A stretch of 49,693 nt of DNA from Apophysomyces variabilis (taxonomy: Eukaryota > Mucoromycota > Mucoromycetes > Mucorales > Mucoraceae), in the NCBI GenBank assembly GCA_002749535.1, contig MZZL01000044.1, positions 188,508 through 238,200 on the forward strand, in the 5' to 3' direction. Shown piece after piece: positions 1-10,981 of the stretch; within the stretch, counting starts at the first letter, position 1; the number at the start of each line of letters is the position of its first letter. Under the pieces are notes generated by a model. It worked only from the letters and a program-made list of their open reading frames with translations, did not search any database and had not been told where the DNA came from. The position numbers were made by a program, and so were the translations under genes.

Positions 1-222
1 GGGTAGATAATTGGGTAGTCGGGTGGGCTGCATTTATTAGGTAGTTAAGCGGGCCATAAACTGGTCGGGCCCTAATTGGGCGGGCCATAACTGGGCTGGG
101 CCACTATGTCAACCCGTGACCCGCTGGGCCACCATATCTGGGCCACTTCTTGGACCGATGCCCGGCGGTCCGGTAATATATGGGCCGGGTCCCGGGTCAT
201 CCCGGCCCAGTTACAAGCCCTA
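1..222 (-). mobile_element. hAT-1, right terminal 222 bp (truncated by window edge)
   Basis: This stretch matches the right end of the complete hAT-2 copy (35674-35895) with one visible mismatch (c71 against a). It ends in the terminal motif caagcccta at 214-222, the reverse complement of the tagggcttg terminus. The next 8 bp, ttcggagg (223-230), should be the right copy of an 8-bp target duplication; the left copy is outside the window. It is rich in GGGCC/GGGCGGG subterminal motifs and holds no gene. The window starts exactly where the GGGCAAAC tandem array stops in hAT-2, so the contig may have been cut at that repeat. The element sits in the integrase part of Gypsy A. Strand follows the hAT-2 transposase. 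Confidence 0.9.
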
Positions 223-1411
223 TTCGGAGGCCAGTTCTTAGTCATTAGTCTTAATGAGTGGGTCAGATATATCACCCAGAATTTTTGGATCGCGACTGTA
301 AGTGAGGAAGAAGAGGCTGTAACCTGTTGTTCTATGCTTGTGGATTTGACAGGACCAGAGTGCAGTATTTAAGTATTTATCTCAATGGTGAACCTCACCC
401 TGTACATACTTCTTCAGCATCTTCTTGAGCGTTTGGTTCAATCTTTCGCATTTGCCATTGGTATATGGATGAAATGCAGACGTCAAAGTATGGTGAGTTC
501 TCAACAGGTAAACGTAGTGTGCCATGACCTTGGATATAAAGTTTGCACCTTGATCTGTCAAGATTTCATCTGGGCATCCAAATTAGAGCATGATTTCTTC
601 ATAGATAAACTTGATGATCTTCTTGCCAGTTGCTTCAGGTATGGCACGTGCAATGGGCCAGTTTGTGGAGTAATTCACCGCTACCAAAATATATCAATTG
701 CCCTGATCAGTTTCAGGTAATTCACCAATAAAATCTAAGTGCCATTGAGAGAATGCTTCTAGGATCTCCAAGAGATGCATCGGCGCCTTATGGTGGTTTT
801 TGTCATCATTTGCTGATAGTTGGCATTGAGAGCAAGTCTTAAGCCACTTTTGGATATTGGTTTGCATGTCTGGCCACCACCAGCAAGTCTTCATCAGTTC
901 CACCAACATGTTGCCTCCCGCATGACCAAAACCTTTATGAAAATCTTCTACTAGATCTGCTTACCTTGAAAACTGCACATATCATAGTTCCTTTGGACTG
1001 GCTGGTGTAGGGCGATAATATACCATTTTATCCTATATCACAAAGTGCTTCTAGTTTTTCTTCAATTTATCTTTGATAATGGCGGGCCAAATATTGGGGT
1101 CTTAAACATAGAATCATGGCCAGTCCTTAAGTGGGTCTGTCCTGTTATCATGAATGAACGCTATATATAGGTACTTCAGTTCAATACTTTCCAATGCAAG
1201 TTGACTGTTTGCACCATCGATATGAGAGAAAGCGTCAGGCACCATGTTTTCCACACTAGGTTTGTATCAAATATCCAGATTGAAAGACTCTAGATCATTG
1301 ATCTATCACACCAGGCAGGGAGTTGGAGTTTTCTGATCACACAACCATTGTAGAGACATATGATCCACATAAACAGTGTAATTTTTATCTAAGGTGTCAA
1401 TAAAACATCTC
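223..1411 (-). pseudogene. Gypsy A pol, C-terminal part (RNase H end, integrase)
   Basis: Read on the minus strand from 1411 leftwards. First comes the end of RNase H with the motif YTVYVDHMSLQWL near 1340-1400. Next is the integrase zinc domain, with FHKGFGHAGGNM near 925-955 and CSQCQ near 820-835 (HHCC type). The catalytic core has WHLDFIGELP near 715-745 (first Asp), and its end reads NGKCERLN near 440-480, carrying the catalytic Glu. Frames are broken between blocks and stops are present, so this is a relic. Gypsy B is inserted at its upstream end and hAT-1 at its downstream end. Integrase joins element cDNA to the chromosome; this copy cannot make a full protein. Confidence 0.82.
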
Positions 1412-1812
1412 TGTTGTATGTGTTAGAGACAAATGAGATAAAAGAAAATTGGACAATAGAATCCTTTAAGACTGAGTCAAGATTGTTTTTATTATCATTA
1501 TGTTTTCACGACTATTTATATGTTGTCTCTAAATGTAAGTGTATGCGTTGTGTAATGTGTTGTTCTATGTGTTGTCTCTATAGATGCAGTGTAGATCTAT
1601 GAGGATAGAGAAATATAAAGAAAGAGGGAAAGAACCACCTTGCATAGATTAAACTGTACACTTAGTTTGATACATGATGCATGTAGTAAGATGGTCTGAT
1701 CGTCTTTATACTGCGTAAAGGAGAGAGCTACATTGCATGTAAAATATGATGATCCATATACCAAATTGGGAAACTGTATTGTAGTCCCGCTATTAAGGTG
1801 TATAACAACATA
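1412..1812 (-). repeat. Gypsy B 3' LTR, main part
   Basis: It is near-identical to 12233-12595 and 12845-13245. It begins tgttgtatgtg and continues to tataacaacata, where the CACTA element interrupts it. The final LTR bases (ctagctatatgaca) lie at 7509-7522 beyond the CACTA element and the LINE. It contains no gene. Confidence 0.85.
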
Positions 1813-2010
1813 CACTACGGGAAAATTTATCCTTAGATTCAAGGATAAAGTCTTTAATTATACTTTAAAGTAATCCTTGAATAAGATGGAAATTTTACAT
1901 TTACCATGATTATTCAAGGATTATTTAGCGATTATCGCTGAATTCCTTTCTTATTGAAGGATTACTTTAAAGGATACATTGATACTAATCATTGAATTCA
2001 ATCCATATTA
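1813..2010. repeat. CACTA left TIR and subterminal repeats
   Basis: After the TIR, the motifs tccttgaat, attcaagga, aaggat and taaagga recur many times in both orientations. Clustered subterminal motifs are where CACTA transposases bind in known elements; that role is inferred here. Confidence 0.7.
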
Positions 2011-2151
2011 AAGGACAGCATTGATTGTTTATTTTTCTTTTTTTTCTTTGCTATACTGGGGAAAAAAAGCAGAAAATCACTAACAAATCGCTTGTTAATG
2101 TCACATGTCTAATAACAGGTTCGAAATCAGTACCTTACTGTCATTCATCGG

Positions 2152-5006
2152 CTAGATAGTAGTGAGAAGACCCAAACTGCTGCTGTTGTGTTGCAACACC
2201 ATCTCAGGCCAAAAGAAATAATACGCAGATGGCCGATTCCCAGTTTTCTTTGTCAAACGACCAACGAAGCTCACAATGTCATAGCATTCAACAATCACCA
2301 GCTTGGATCTGGCTGACGGACTCATATAAATACAGTCGAAGTTTCTGTCTGCTTTTGCATCGTAAACATCCACTGCAGCCAGCATGCGCGCCTCATTATT
2401 CTGACTATGCCGCATATAAAAAAGGACTTGACCAAAGAAGCACTTTGTCTCTAATCTTGCAGGACGCTGAGAGTTGGCATATCTAAAATAGTGAACAGTG
2501 TTGGTAGAAGAACTCGTTTATATCTTACACGTCAACTGTAGTAGCAAGCCTGACAAAATATGCTGCACGATTGCCTTGCTTGTGTTGGAGCAGACTTCCG
2601 AAAACCTTGTGATCATGCCAAAGGCTGCCAGCATATTCAAATGTCTCTTCTATTGCACCAGAAACCCCAATGCAAAAATAAAAGCATTGAAGGGCACGTT
2701 GGAGAGCTTGTGACTTCACAGCTGCAATTTCTCTCATTGTTTCCAGAGAAGCAATTTGCAGCTTCCCTCACAGCTCTGGCTCCATCAGCAGTTCCTCGTC
2801 TAATGCCTGATTTACGCCTGGCAAGGATTCTTCGCTATTATCCCCTTCAGGCTCTATCCTCAGATGCCTGGTCATAGCAAGCTTATTCATAATCGCAGCA
2901 GCATTCTGACCAGGAGCACTACCCGAGCTAATCAGGTGGCTATACAAACCAATGGTTCATTCTAAGGATCGAGCACTGAAGTATCAAAGAGGTCCTAGCC
3001 TGCGAATAATATCTGCCATGTGGGACAGATAGTGCTGTACTAACGTAAAAACAGAGATATCGAGCACTTTATCAGCACCTTTGGTGAGGCGATCAAGGAA
3101 ATGATGCCATATATTGATATTGCTACAGAAGTACATCTATGTCAGTACAGATTAGCATTAAATAAGTTTACCTTTCAATATCTTGCAGGTCATCCTGACC
3201 AAGCTTGTAACTTAGTGCGAGCTGACAGGCATGGACCAAAGCAATCGTGGCATTTTTGGCTTCAACACTGCCTATCCTCGAGATGACAAGAGTAGGAACA
3301 ACATAGAGCAAGAAATCGATCCAGTTGACTGCTCTAGGTCTTGCTGCTCCTACAAGACTCCTCCATTTGCCCTGGAATGCAGTTGGGATATCTTTGCGAG
3401 AGCCTTCCATCTCCTGCATTATGTCTATAAGGACATTGGCATCCAAGTCAAATGGCGAAGCTTTGCCATCCAGAGTATACTTACCCTGCAAAAGCAGGAA
3501 GAATTGGTGGCTGATTCCATACCCTAAAAGGTGCATTTCATCAAGTCCCCAAAACTCTGGGCCCCAAAATGAGTTAAGGTAAGCAAACTGAGTTGGTTTG
3601 GTTAAACCGTCCTTGATAAATTTAGCTATTGTGAGAGACTTCTGCATTTAAGGACAAACCTCATTTCCGGTCCTGAAGCCATCAACAGTGCGCCACATAC
3701 AGGGAACCAGACAGGGAGGGAAATAGATGCCGCCAGTGCCGTCGTCTCTTCTTCTTCCTTTTATTTGACATATGCGACATCCATCATACGATTGATGCCC
3801 ACTGTGGTTGGCAAGATACCTCACTGCAGGAATATCACCAGTGGCAAAAAGAAGATGCACCTTGCTGTAAATATCTACACCGTTGCTTTTCACCACCATT
3901 CCTGCTCTCTGGAGCACTTCCAGCTCAGCAAGTATGGGACTTAAAAAAGAGGCAAGATCTTCAGGCTGGTTAGGACCTGGAATGACACAAAGTTGTATCA
4001 TTCTATTGTTCTCATATCTGTAGCAAGTTTAAAAACGTTACAAATATTATGACGTTAAATAACAATACCTTATAGACAGGTCCAGGTTCAAGACAATGGC
4101 ATGAACCATTGTCATAGTATATTTGCTGCCTTTGAAAGGCTGGAACCCATCTAGATACAGGCCAATAGCTACATCATAATCGCTGGTGAATAACTCCCCT
4201 TGCAACTCACTGTATGTCGATCTATCAAAAACATCTGCATACAAGTTTGGGTCTTGTCAGCGGTTGCAATGGTATGACATAAGCTGTCTCATCTCCAGAT
4301 CATGGAGCATAAAAGCAATTTGCTCCCCAAGTGGAAGTATTTGCATGGTTGAAACTGGCCGAGATGTGTCTTCATCACTTCCAGACTGCACATATCTAGC
4401 CTGGCCACAATGTTCACAAACGGTGCATTTATCATCTGTGTCGAACAGTTTGCATCCATTTGCACAAATGTCATATTGCTTAGTCTTTACGGGGAAGGCT
4501 CCTGCCGCAGCCCTAGCAGACATGTAAGGAGATAGAAGATGCTCACGGTCTAGAGAGACGTTAATAAAAATTCGAGTCAAACTAGTGGTACAAACCAGGT
4601 CCTCCCAGTGAAATAGCTTCGTTTGCTATACTGAGGATTTCTTCATAGGCGGCCCTCGACACACCATACTTGGTCATAGTCTGTAACAGTTTTACACTCA
4701 AGCGGGCGATCTCATTCCTGGGGGTGCTATGCTCGAATTTATACTCCAACAAGGGAGGTTCTTCATTGCCGGGCAGGTCATCAGTCGCTTCTGTACCTTT
4801 ATGACGACGTAAATACGATTGAGAATGTTACTGTCTGCAGAAACTAAAATACCTAGAGCGGTCCCAAGATCCAAATCCTCATAATTTTCCCATGATGGAG
4901 TACAGAAGTCTTCGGAAACAATGTCTGAGAGGGAAACCTCTTCATGAACAATATTCTCTGCTGCATCTAAGATGTCATCAAGAGGAGTGATACTGTCCAC
5001 ATCCAT
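2152..5006 (-). pseudogene. TNP2-like CACTA transposase, decayed
   Basis: Catalyses element excision and insertion in the nucleus. On the minus strand the blocks appear in family order. An acidic N-terminus lies near 4698-5006. A zinc ribbon with CX3C and CX2C pairs (ICANGC, CTVCEHC) lies near 4400-4500. LYLDGFQPFKG follows near 4120-4170. The tnp2 core PGPNQPEDLASFL with GDIPA and GHQSYDGC lies at 3700-3990, and the block HYLSHMADIIRRLGPL near 3000-3050. The last reading frame stops at 2152. A 51-nt GT-AG intron fits 4018-4068 and another starts near 3165. Damage seen: TGA near 4257 where Trp is expected, TAA near 3648-3650, a frameshift near 4600, and TGA twice just after GPL (expected Arg). 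Most are single transitions. Confidence 0.85.
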
Positions 5007-5514
5007 AGCGCTAGTTAATGGCTGTTGTTGATCTTGTATCTGACGTGGGTTCTGTCTAATACACAGATGCTGTTTACAAAAAGATTAAGAATAGTCTGCA
5101 ACATACTGCAAGTTTTGAATGCTTCCTCCAGTTTGCGCATCCCTATGGTGATAGACATGGCTTTGCGTTATGCAGTCCTTAGCATGCTTGCCAAAGACTC
5201 TCGTATTAAAGAATTCATGACACCAAGGACACTTCTGTGCCTTTGCTGAGGCATATCAGCGACGTTTGGAGGAATGGTTAGTATCCATGTGGGCTTTTAA
5301 AAATTTTCAATCAAAGAAACAGAAAAGAACAAAGGGAATGAGGACTTTGTAATCACAAAATTTCATCAGTTTTTCAGGATCTTGTGCTACACATGGCGGA
5401 GATATTGACAATCAGTTAATTTGTAGTACCTAAGATACTCCTAATTTGGTCTGTTTATGACAAAACTTAGCTAACTTGAGGGCAACTTTATTGTCCATCT
5501 TCTTTCCGTCAACA
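5007..5514. promoter_or_regulatory. CACTA internal divergent intergenic region
   Basis: About 500 bp between the start of the minus-strand transposase and the plus-strand second ORF. No convincing coding frame is visible. By position it should hold the promoters of both genes; no TATA motif is clear enough to place. Confidence 0.4.
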
Positions 5515-6174
5515 ATGTCTCAACGTCCTAACACTATCAACGCTATCCAAACTGCTCTAAACACCATCTCGATGCGTTTTGAGGCTTTGGAGAGAACCAC
5601 CACTGAGGCGTTAGAGAATAACCACATTGAGCTTCTAAGGGGACAAGATCGCCAAGAAGATATCCTCAAGACGATCCTTGAGAACTAGCAGCAAATCCTT
5701 CATGCTGTAGAAGCTATCAGCAGCCATCTCATTGTTAGAGATGAACCATGTAATGATCAATCAAATGGCCTTTTAGTTGTAGAGAGGACATATGAAAGGC
5801 CATCGCGCGTAGTAAACAACAAGGCTAGACCTATACGACTTTCGATGAGAGTTATAGAGGGTTGCATTCGTAGTGTATTCTTCCCAAACGATATTGAGAA
5901 GGCCAACAATGCCATAAGTGTGTTGCAACCTCTGCTACATGGGGCAGCAGTGTATCTCAAAGCCAAGCTGGAGCTGCAAGACTTCTCTATTGCTTGGAGC
6001 TCCATCCCATCCTCGAGTCAGTTGGATGCCGCAGTTGCCTTTGAAACAGAAGCAGCTATAAAGGGCGTACCTTTTAATAAATGTACCAACTCCTGGGCGG
6101 CGTTGTGGCTCTTGCAGTACAAGTGGGGTAACTATCATCAGTATTACAAGCGTTGTGCCAAGGTAAGTACCTGA
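5515..6174 (+). pseudogene. CACTA second ORF, unknown function (one internal TAG)
   Basis: Starts MSQRPNTINAIQ at 5515. One reading frame runs to 6174, interrupted only by TAG at 5686-5688 (QQIL follows in frame). The N-terminal 60 residues look coiled-coil-like and polar (ALNTISMRFEALERTTTEAL). The rest includes GCIRSVFFPNDIEKANNAI and ends WAALWLLQYKWGNYHQYYK, rich in Trp and Tyr. It stops at AAG followed by GTAAGT, a good splice donor, so a short last exon near 6290-6345 is likely. I do not recognise a family. In plant CACTA elements the second gene (TNPA type) encodes a subterminal-repeat binder; the same role here is only an inference from position. The transposase on the other strand is divergent from it. 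Confidence 0.6.
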
Positions 6175-6594
6175 TAAATACATTTTGTCTTTAACTGATA
6201 ATATAGGAAGTCCATGCAATTGAAAGCAGCATTGAGTAATTACTATTATAGCCCTTATCAGTTTTTAGTTAAATGTATTTGTTAGTTCATCGGCCTTCCA
6301 GAACAACAATAATGGACAAGGAGAAGAGCATCGATGATCACAATGCAGAAACCGCTATTAACTATACTGTATAGAGAACGTAAAATAACGAGTAAATTCC
6401 ATTAGCTTAACTACTCAAGACATATTAAATGTCTACAAAAGTGTATTTAAGCTGACACAATAAAACAATTACACAGATAAACAGTATCAGACTTTTAACA
6501 TACTGTTTGTTCAATTAGTGGTCCATATTGTTTTTCATGACTAACCTGTACTAATAGCTGTGGACATTAGATGCAAAATTGCAGCTCCTTTATA
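6175..6594. other. CACTA non-coding stretch
   Basis: AT-rich sequence between the second ORF and the right subterminal repeats. It may hold a last small exon of the second ORF (after tttgttag or ccttccag). Nothing else is recognisable. Confidence 0.5.
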
Positions 6595-6860
6595 AGTCAA
6601 GGATAATTCCTGTGTTTTAGGCTTCATAATGATGAGAGTGTAATTATAGGACCAATCCTTGAACTGTCCTTTAATCTTGTTCTGTAATTCAAGGTTTATT
6701 AATAGACCCATACTCCTACAATAAAAGACTTGAATTACAGGATTTATCCTGTAATTGTTCTGTAATTATCCTTTATTAAGACAATAATCCTTGAATAAGC
6801 AAGCATATCCTTTAATTATCCTGTAATTAAAGTATTTCAAGGATTCTTTTTCCTGTAGTG
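6595..6860. repeat. CACTA right subterminal repeats and TIR
   Basis: Dense motifs tcctttaat, tcctgtaat, tccttgaat and ttcaagga, in the same style as the left end, then the TIR ending ttttcctgtagtg at 6860. Confidence 0.7.
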
Positions 6861-6867
6861 ATACTAG

Positions 6868-7217
6868 AACTACTTCCTTGTCCCCGATGCCACATAGGAT
6901 ACACTAGTCATAACCATGCAATCCTATGCCTCAATGCCCATCAACGTCTGGGAATTCAACCCACTATTGCCGATCCTATCTCAGAAACATTAAACAGACT
7001 TCCCAAGTCCCCGCCTCGCAAAGCCTCCCAACAACGATATTGGACACAACTTTGGCCCAAACTGGATATGCTCCTATTAGAACTGGACATTCTTACACAT
7101 CCTGATGGCGATTTCTCTTCTTTGAGTAATAGACCTCTACCTCCACATCAGGACTTTCTTGCCTGGTTATCCTCTCCAAATTCCCTTCTTCTCCAGAATA
7201 CATCCACTGCAGTTTAG
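6868..7217 (+). pseudogene. LINE ORF C-terminus with CCHC-like zinc motif
   Basis: Open from the fragment's 5' edge to TAG at 7215-7217. It contains LPCPRCHIGYTSHNHAILC, a C-x2-C ... H-x4-C arrangement like the zinc motif downstream of the RT domain in many LINE proteins, followed by a Pro-rich tail. No RT domain is present because of 5' truncation. The assignment rests on this motif and on the TSD context; the clade cannot be told. Confidence 0.6.
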
Positions 7218-7499
7218 ACCCCCCATAAGATCTTATTTTATTTTTTATTTTTTGCTTCTTTCTTTCTTCGTCAGTCCCAGCACTGCGTTTCTTTCTACAA
7301 TAATTCTACCATATTTCCCATGGATCTCCCTGAACTCCCTCCTCTTTTGTTCCCTTAAACATTTCCCCTTCTACCTTTTTTTCCTGGTGCCGTGACAGGT
7401 TTTTTTCATATCTCTCTTCTTGATGGATCAGACGAGAGCGGACATATTGCAAGAGACAGCGCTCAATTTTCGTCATTAAATAAATTCAAAGTTTCATCC
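6868..7499 (+). mobile_element. LINE (non-LTR) 3' fragment, 13-bp TSD
   Basis: 632 bp lie between two copies of gtagtgatactag (6855-6867 and 7500-7512). A perfect 13-bp duplication with a 5'-truncated coding end is the usual product of target-primed reverse transcription. The fragment carries only the end of an ORF on the plus strand and then a pyrimidine-rich 3' region. It has no poly(A) tail; it ends near taaattcaaagtttcatcc. The insertion hit the junction of the CACTA end and the B LTR, so it is younger than the CACTA insertion. Confidence 0.78.
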
Positions 7500-7522
7500 G
7501 TAGTGATACTAGCTATATGACA

Positions 7523-7534
7523 TTACCCCCTTCC
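7523..7534 (-). other. Gypsy B polypurine tract
   Basis: Minus-strand ggaagggggtaa lies directly before the 3' LTR start TGTCATATAGC. It primes plus-strand DNA synthesis in Gypsy elements. Confidence 0.75.
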
Positions 7535-7638
7535 AGGTTAGACTTAACCGTAAACTAAATGATAGTTGTATGGAGTTATGTTCGTGTACATTTACTTTGT
7601 CGTGAATTCTTCTGGTTATTATTCAGACGTTTGTTGGA

Positions 7639-7962
7639 TTATGTATTTTGTAGTGTGCATTTCTGACCTGTCTTGCTATTTGGTGTAGTACCAAGTCTTT
7701 CCCAGTAATCCATAATAGGTTGTGGACTGCTGAATGAATCTGGCTTTTGCCATGTATTATCAGCTTCACTATAACCTTCCCATTTTACTCTATAGATATA
7801 ATTTCCTTTAGAAATTTCTTTGTGTCCTACTATGGCTTCTACAACATAATAGTCTTTGCCTTTTTCTTGGACTTCTTCTAGGGAAATGATCTCGTCTTGA
7901 GATATCAATTTGAGTGCTGATGGTGGATAGTCGCTTGGGAGTAAAAGTCCTTGTTCATCCAT
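7639..7962 (-). pseudogene. Gypsy B integrase C-terminus with chromodomain
   Basis: The minus-strand frame contains YYVVEAIVGHKEISKGNYIY followed by RVKWEGYSEADNTW and a C-terminal helix ending MDYWERL. This is the chromodomain pattern: an aromatic Y at the start, the W-E-G-Y core and an N-T-W strand. In chromoviruses this fold at the integrase C-terminus directs insertion to marked chromatin, often heterochromatin. The aromatic cage residues Tyr, Trp and Tyr appear to be kept. The frame differs from upstream integrase pieces, so at least one frameshift separates them. None of the other Gypsy elements in the window shows a chromodomain. Confidence 0.88.
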
Positions 7963-8024
7963 AAGGACATAGAATCCTCCTCTGGTTTCTCTGACAACTG
8001 TATAAGGACCATGATACGCAGGTT

Positions 8025-8957
8025 CTAATTTTCCGCGTTGTCTTCTTTAATCATGACCTGGCTTTTTGGCGGAAACTTGACTAGTTTGTATTTACTATCA
8101 AATTTTCCTTTTTGTGCATTTGTTACAGCTTGCATTCTTTTGGCAATTGCTGGAAAAATGATATTCGCCATATCCTCTATACGCTGCAAAAGTTCTTTGT
8201 TTGTTAGCGGAGGAGTGCTAGGATCTTCTTGGTAATTTTTAAACCCATTCATAGTCCTTGCAAACATAAGACTGTAAGGTGATGATCCTGTCCGCTTTGT
8301 GACTTTTGCATTTAATGCTAGTTGTACACTTGGTACATAGAGGTCCCAATCTCAGATTGCCCCTTTGATGCATTTTCTGAGTGCGTTTGTTGAGGTAGAA
8401 ACCTAGCGTTCTGCTACGCCATTGGCTCTTGGATAATAAGGTGTGACCAATTGATGATCAAAACCTGATGATTGTGCCAGTAATTTAATGAGTGAATTGA
8501 TGAACTCTTTTCCATTGTCAGATTGTAGATATCAAGGAAATCCGAAATTACAGAAGACATGAATTACAGCGTTTACTACTGTGTTTTGAGATTTGTCAGG
8601 TATTGCACGGAGAACACAGAAACAAGTGCAAATGTTGATTATAATCAACAAATAATTGTTACCTGTGTGAGAGGTAGTGAAAGAACCGGCCAGATCCATT
8701 GCCCAATGATCACAAGGCAAGTATGCATGTATAGGACGCAGAGGATGATAACCTCTTTTTACGATATTGTGCTTTTGGCACTCTGCACACTTTCTTACTG
8801 TTTCTACAGCTTCTTTGTATATGTTCGGCCAGTGTAACCCTTCATTATGAAGTGCATTGACCATGGCGTCAGCGCCAAAATGTCCAAATATATGCGCGTT
8901 GTGTAAAAGCTCTGGGCGTTCCTTTTTTGGTGGAATTAATTTATCGTCATTATCCAC
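8025..8957 (-). pseudogene. Gypsy B integrase (zinc domain and catalytic core)
   Basis: Minus-strand. The zinc domain has HIFGHFGADAM and CAECQKHN (HHCC). The catalytic core has WAMDLAGSF (first Asp), QSDNGKEF near 8505-8530 (second Asp) and RANGVAER near 8410-8435 (Glu), a D,D35E set. The C-terminal part ends in a SYKLVKFPPKSQVMI-like strand near 8050. A stop follows FCNFGFP (8532) and others occur, so it is split into at least three frames. It lies between RNase H upstream and the chromodomain downstream. Confidence 0.85.
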
Positions 8958-9265
8958 GGAAGCTGCCTTATTAAGAAGCTTTCCTTATCATCCTGACTTA
9001 TTGCGGGAGCAGTACCCCCTTCCAGCATTTTTGCCGGGGGAAAAAGGCGTGAAAGTTGATCAGGTAAGATGTTTTGTAAACCTGGGAGGTGTTCAACATC
9101 GAAGTTGTATTGCAGAAGCGTATCAAGCTAGTTAATCATCATGGCGTTAGGCTTCTTTTGCGTATGAAGATACGTTAGTGCCTTGTGGTCAGTCAGGAGG
9201 GTGAATTTGTTTCCCCATAGATATTTGTGGAATTTGTTGAGCGCATAAATAATAGCAAGTAGTTC

Positions 9266-10393
9266 TCATTTGGTAGTGGAGTAATTACGTTCGCTTGTTG
9301 TTAAAGCACATGCCATAAAAGCAATATGGCGTGTTTTTCCATTAATTGTTTGGTAGAGAACTGCCCCAATGCCTGTGTTAGAGGCGTCCATTGCAACACT
9401 GAACGGGTATTTTAAGTTTGGGTAGCACAGGATAGGTAACGTCAGCAAAATTTGCTTTAGGCTTTGGAAAGTGATTGTGTGCTCTTCTGTCCAAAGGTCT
9501 TTTAGATTGTCCGCATTGCATAACCGATCCAATGGAGCTGTGAGCATGGAAGCATTAGGGATGTGTTCCTGGAAGTAGTTGATGACGCCAAGAAAACGTT
9601 GTACATCTTTTCCTGTGCGAGGAAGTGGCCACTCTTGTATGTTACTCACTTTGCGTGGGTCCAGCGTTATGCCTTTTCCTGACATGCAGAAACCCAATAA
9701 ATAAACTGACTTTTGTGCAAAGTAGCATTTTTTAGAGTTGAGGATCAAGTTGACGGCAGTAAGTTTATTGATAACAGTTTTCACATGCACTGTGTGTTTT
9801 TTCATATTTTCAGAGTGTACGATAATATCGTCCACAAACGTCATAACGAACGGAGTATCACAGAAAAGGATATCCATGACGTGTTGAAACTTGGATGATA
9901 TTGGCTTGAGACCAAACGGACAACCTTTAAACATATATTGCATGCCTTTGAAAGTGAACGCTGTTTTAGGATGGTCTGGCTCATAGATTTGGAAACGATG
10001 AAAAGCAGTTTTAAGGTCCAATGTAGTGAACACAGTAGAACCTCCAAGCTTGTGAAATATGTCTCTGATAAGAGGTAGTGGGTATCGATCCACTTTGATG
10101 AGTTTGTTGATATGTCATGGATCCAAGCAAGGACGACGATCGGTGTAGTTACCAGATGCATCTTTCTTTGGTGCCAAGGTTAAGGGACTATTCCAGGCTG
10201 TGTCAACTGGTGCCCTTTCAATTGTTTCCTCTTTTAACCAAGTGTCCACGGCTTCTTGTACTTTGGATTCATACACCACTAGCAGATCATATTGTCTTCG
10301 GTATGATGTTAAGCCTTTTGGTATGTCTAAGCGTATAATTGACTTGGGTATCATGCAAAATGATGAACTAGGTATGTTTGCATTAGTATGCAA
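9266..10393 (-). pseudogene. Gypsy B reverse transcriptase and RNase H start
   Basis: Minus-strand. The RT starts near 10393 with the fingers region and PLTLAPKKDASGNY. A stop at CLDP*HINKL (near 10116) is expected to be Arg (CGA to TGA). Then follow DRYPLPLIRDIF, TTLDLKTAFHRF, the catalytic motif FVDDIIVHS near 9820-9850, and the connection domain FLGVINYF. RNase H begins VAMDASNTGIGAVLYQ near 9380. The active-site Asp pair of RT is intact. The rest of RNase H continues to about 9120 in broken frames. RT copies the element RNA into DNA inside virus-like particles. Confidence 0.87.
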
Positions 10394-10436
10394 TGAAGGC
10401 TGAATTGCTTAAAAGAATACATGTCTTTCTGCTGTT

Positions 10437-10900
10437 GTGCCTGCAGGTGAGTCATTGGGCTTAGGAATATCATTTATGATATTGTCTTTGGAGTTTTTCT
10501 CTATTTGGTCATCCCATGAAGCTGTGATACCTGTGATGCCTAATCTTAACTTGGGCATAAGATCCAAACCGATGCTGATTTATGTACCCAGTGATAGATT
10601 CATAACAATGAAGGTATGTTTTAGGTGTTTACCCTTGTATGACAATTCTGCTTTAACAGTGCCAAAACTATTTATGGTACCATCTGTGGATGCCAGTCAG
10701 ATATTATGTTTTTTATTTGTGTTAACTGACAAATGTAATTCCTGTGCTAATCCCAGGTCCATAAAAGATCCATTCGCCCCTGTATCAATGAGGCCCCACT
10801 GTCATTTATTCTGTACAAAAATTGGTATGTAAATTGAGTTAGTGGTTTTGTTAATGGAATTTATAAGATAAATACCTTGTTGTTGGAGATCCAATTTCTC
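10437..10900 (-). pseudogene. Gypsy B aspartic protease
   Basis: The minus-strand frame contains GLIDTGANGSFMDLGLA near 10755-10795, the DTG(A) active site of retroviral-type aspartic proteases. It is preceded by an in-frame TGA (QNK*QWG). It would cut the Gag-Pol polyprotein. Flanks are degenerate and the exact ends are not clear. Confidence 0.75.
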
Positions 10901-10981
10901 CATGTTGATTGGCAATAGGTTGTCTGGATCTTCTAGATCTATAACCTTTGCGGAGTGGTTTGCCACCACTTTCTTGCTGTT

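Larger units (their letters stand above)
1813..6860 (-). mobile_element. CACTA (TNP2-type) DNA transposon, TSD ata
   Basis: Terminal inverted repeats start CACTACGGGAAAA on the left (1813) and, reading inward from the right end at 6860, CACTACAGGAAAA. A 3-bp duplication ata flanks it (1810-1812 and 6861-6863), as is typical of the CACTA/EnSpm superfamily. It encodes a TNP2-like transposase on the minus strand (2152-5006) and a second ORF on the plus strand (5515-6174), divergently arranged around 5007-5514. Subterminal zones are full of TCCTTGAAT/AAGGAT motifs. It is inserted in the 3' LTR of Gypsy B. The transposase has nonsense codons and a frameshift, so the copy is not autonomous now. Confidence 0.9.

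Noticed and set aside
106..372. Plus-strand ORFs at the left edge
   Set aside because: They run over the hAT end and the antisense of Gypsy A integrase, with no domain.
2229..3582. Plus-strand ORFs of 60-105 residues in the CACTA element
   Set aside because: They are antisense shadows of the TNP2 transposase, which has recognisable family motifs on the minus strand.
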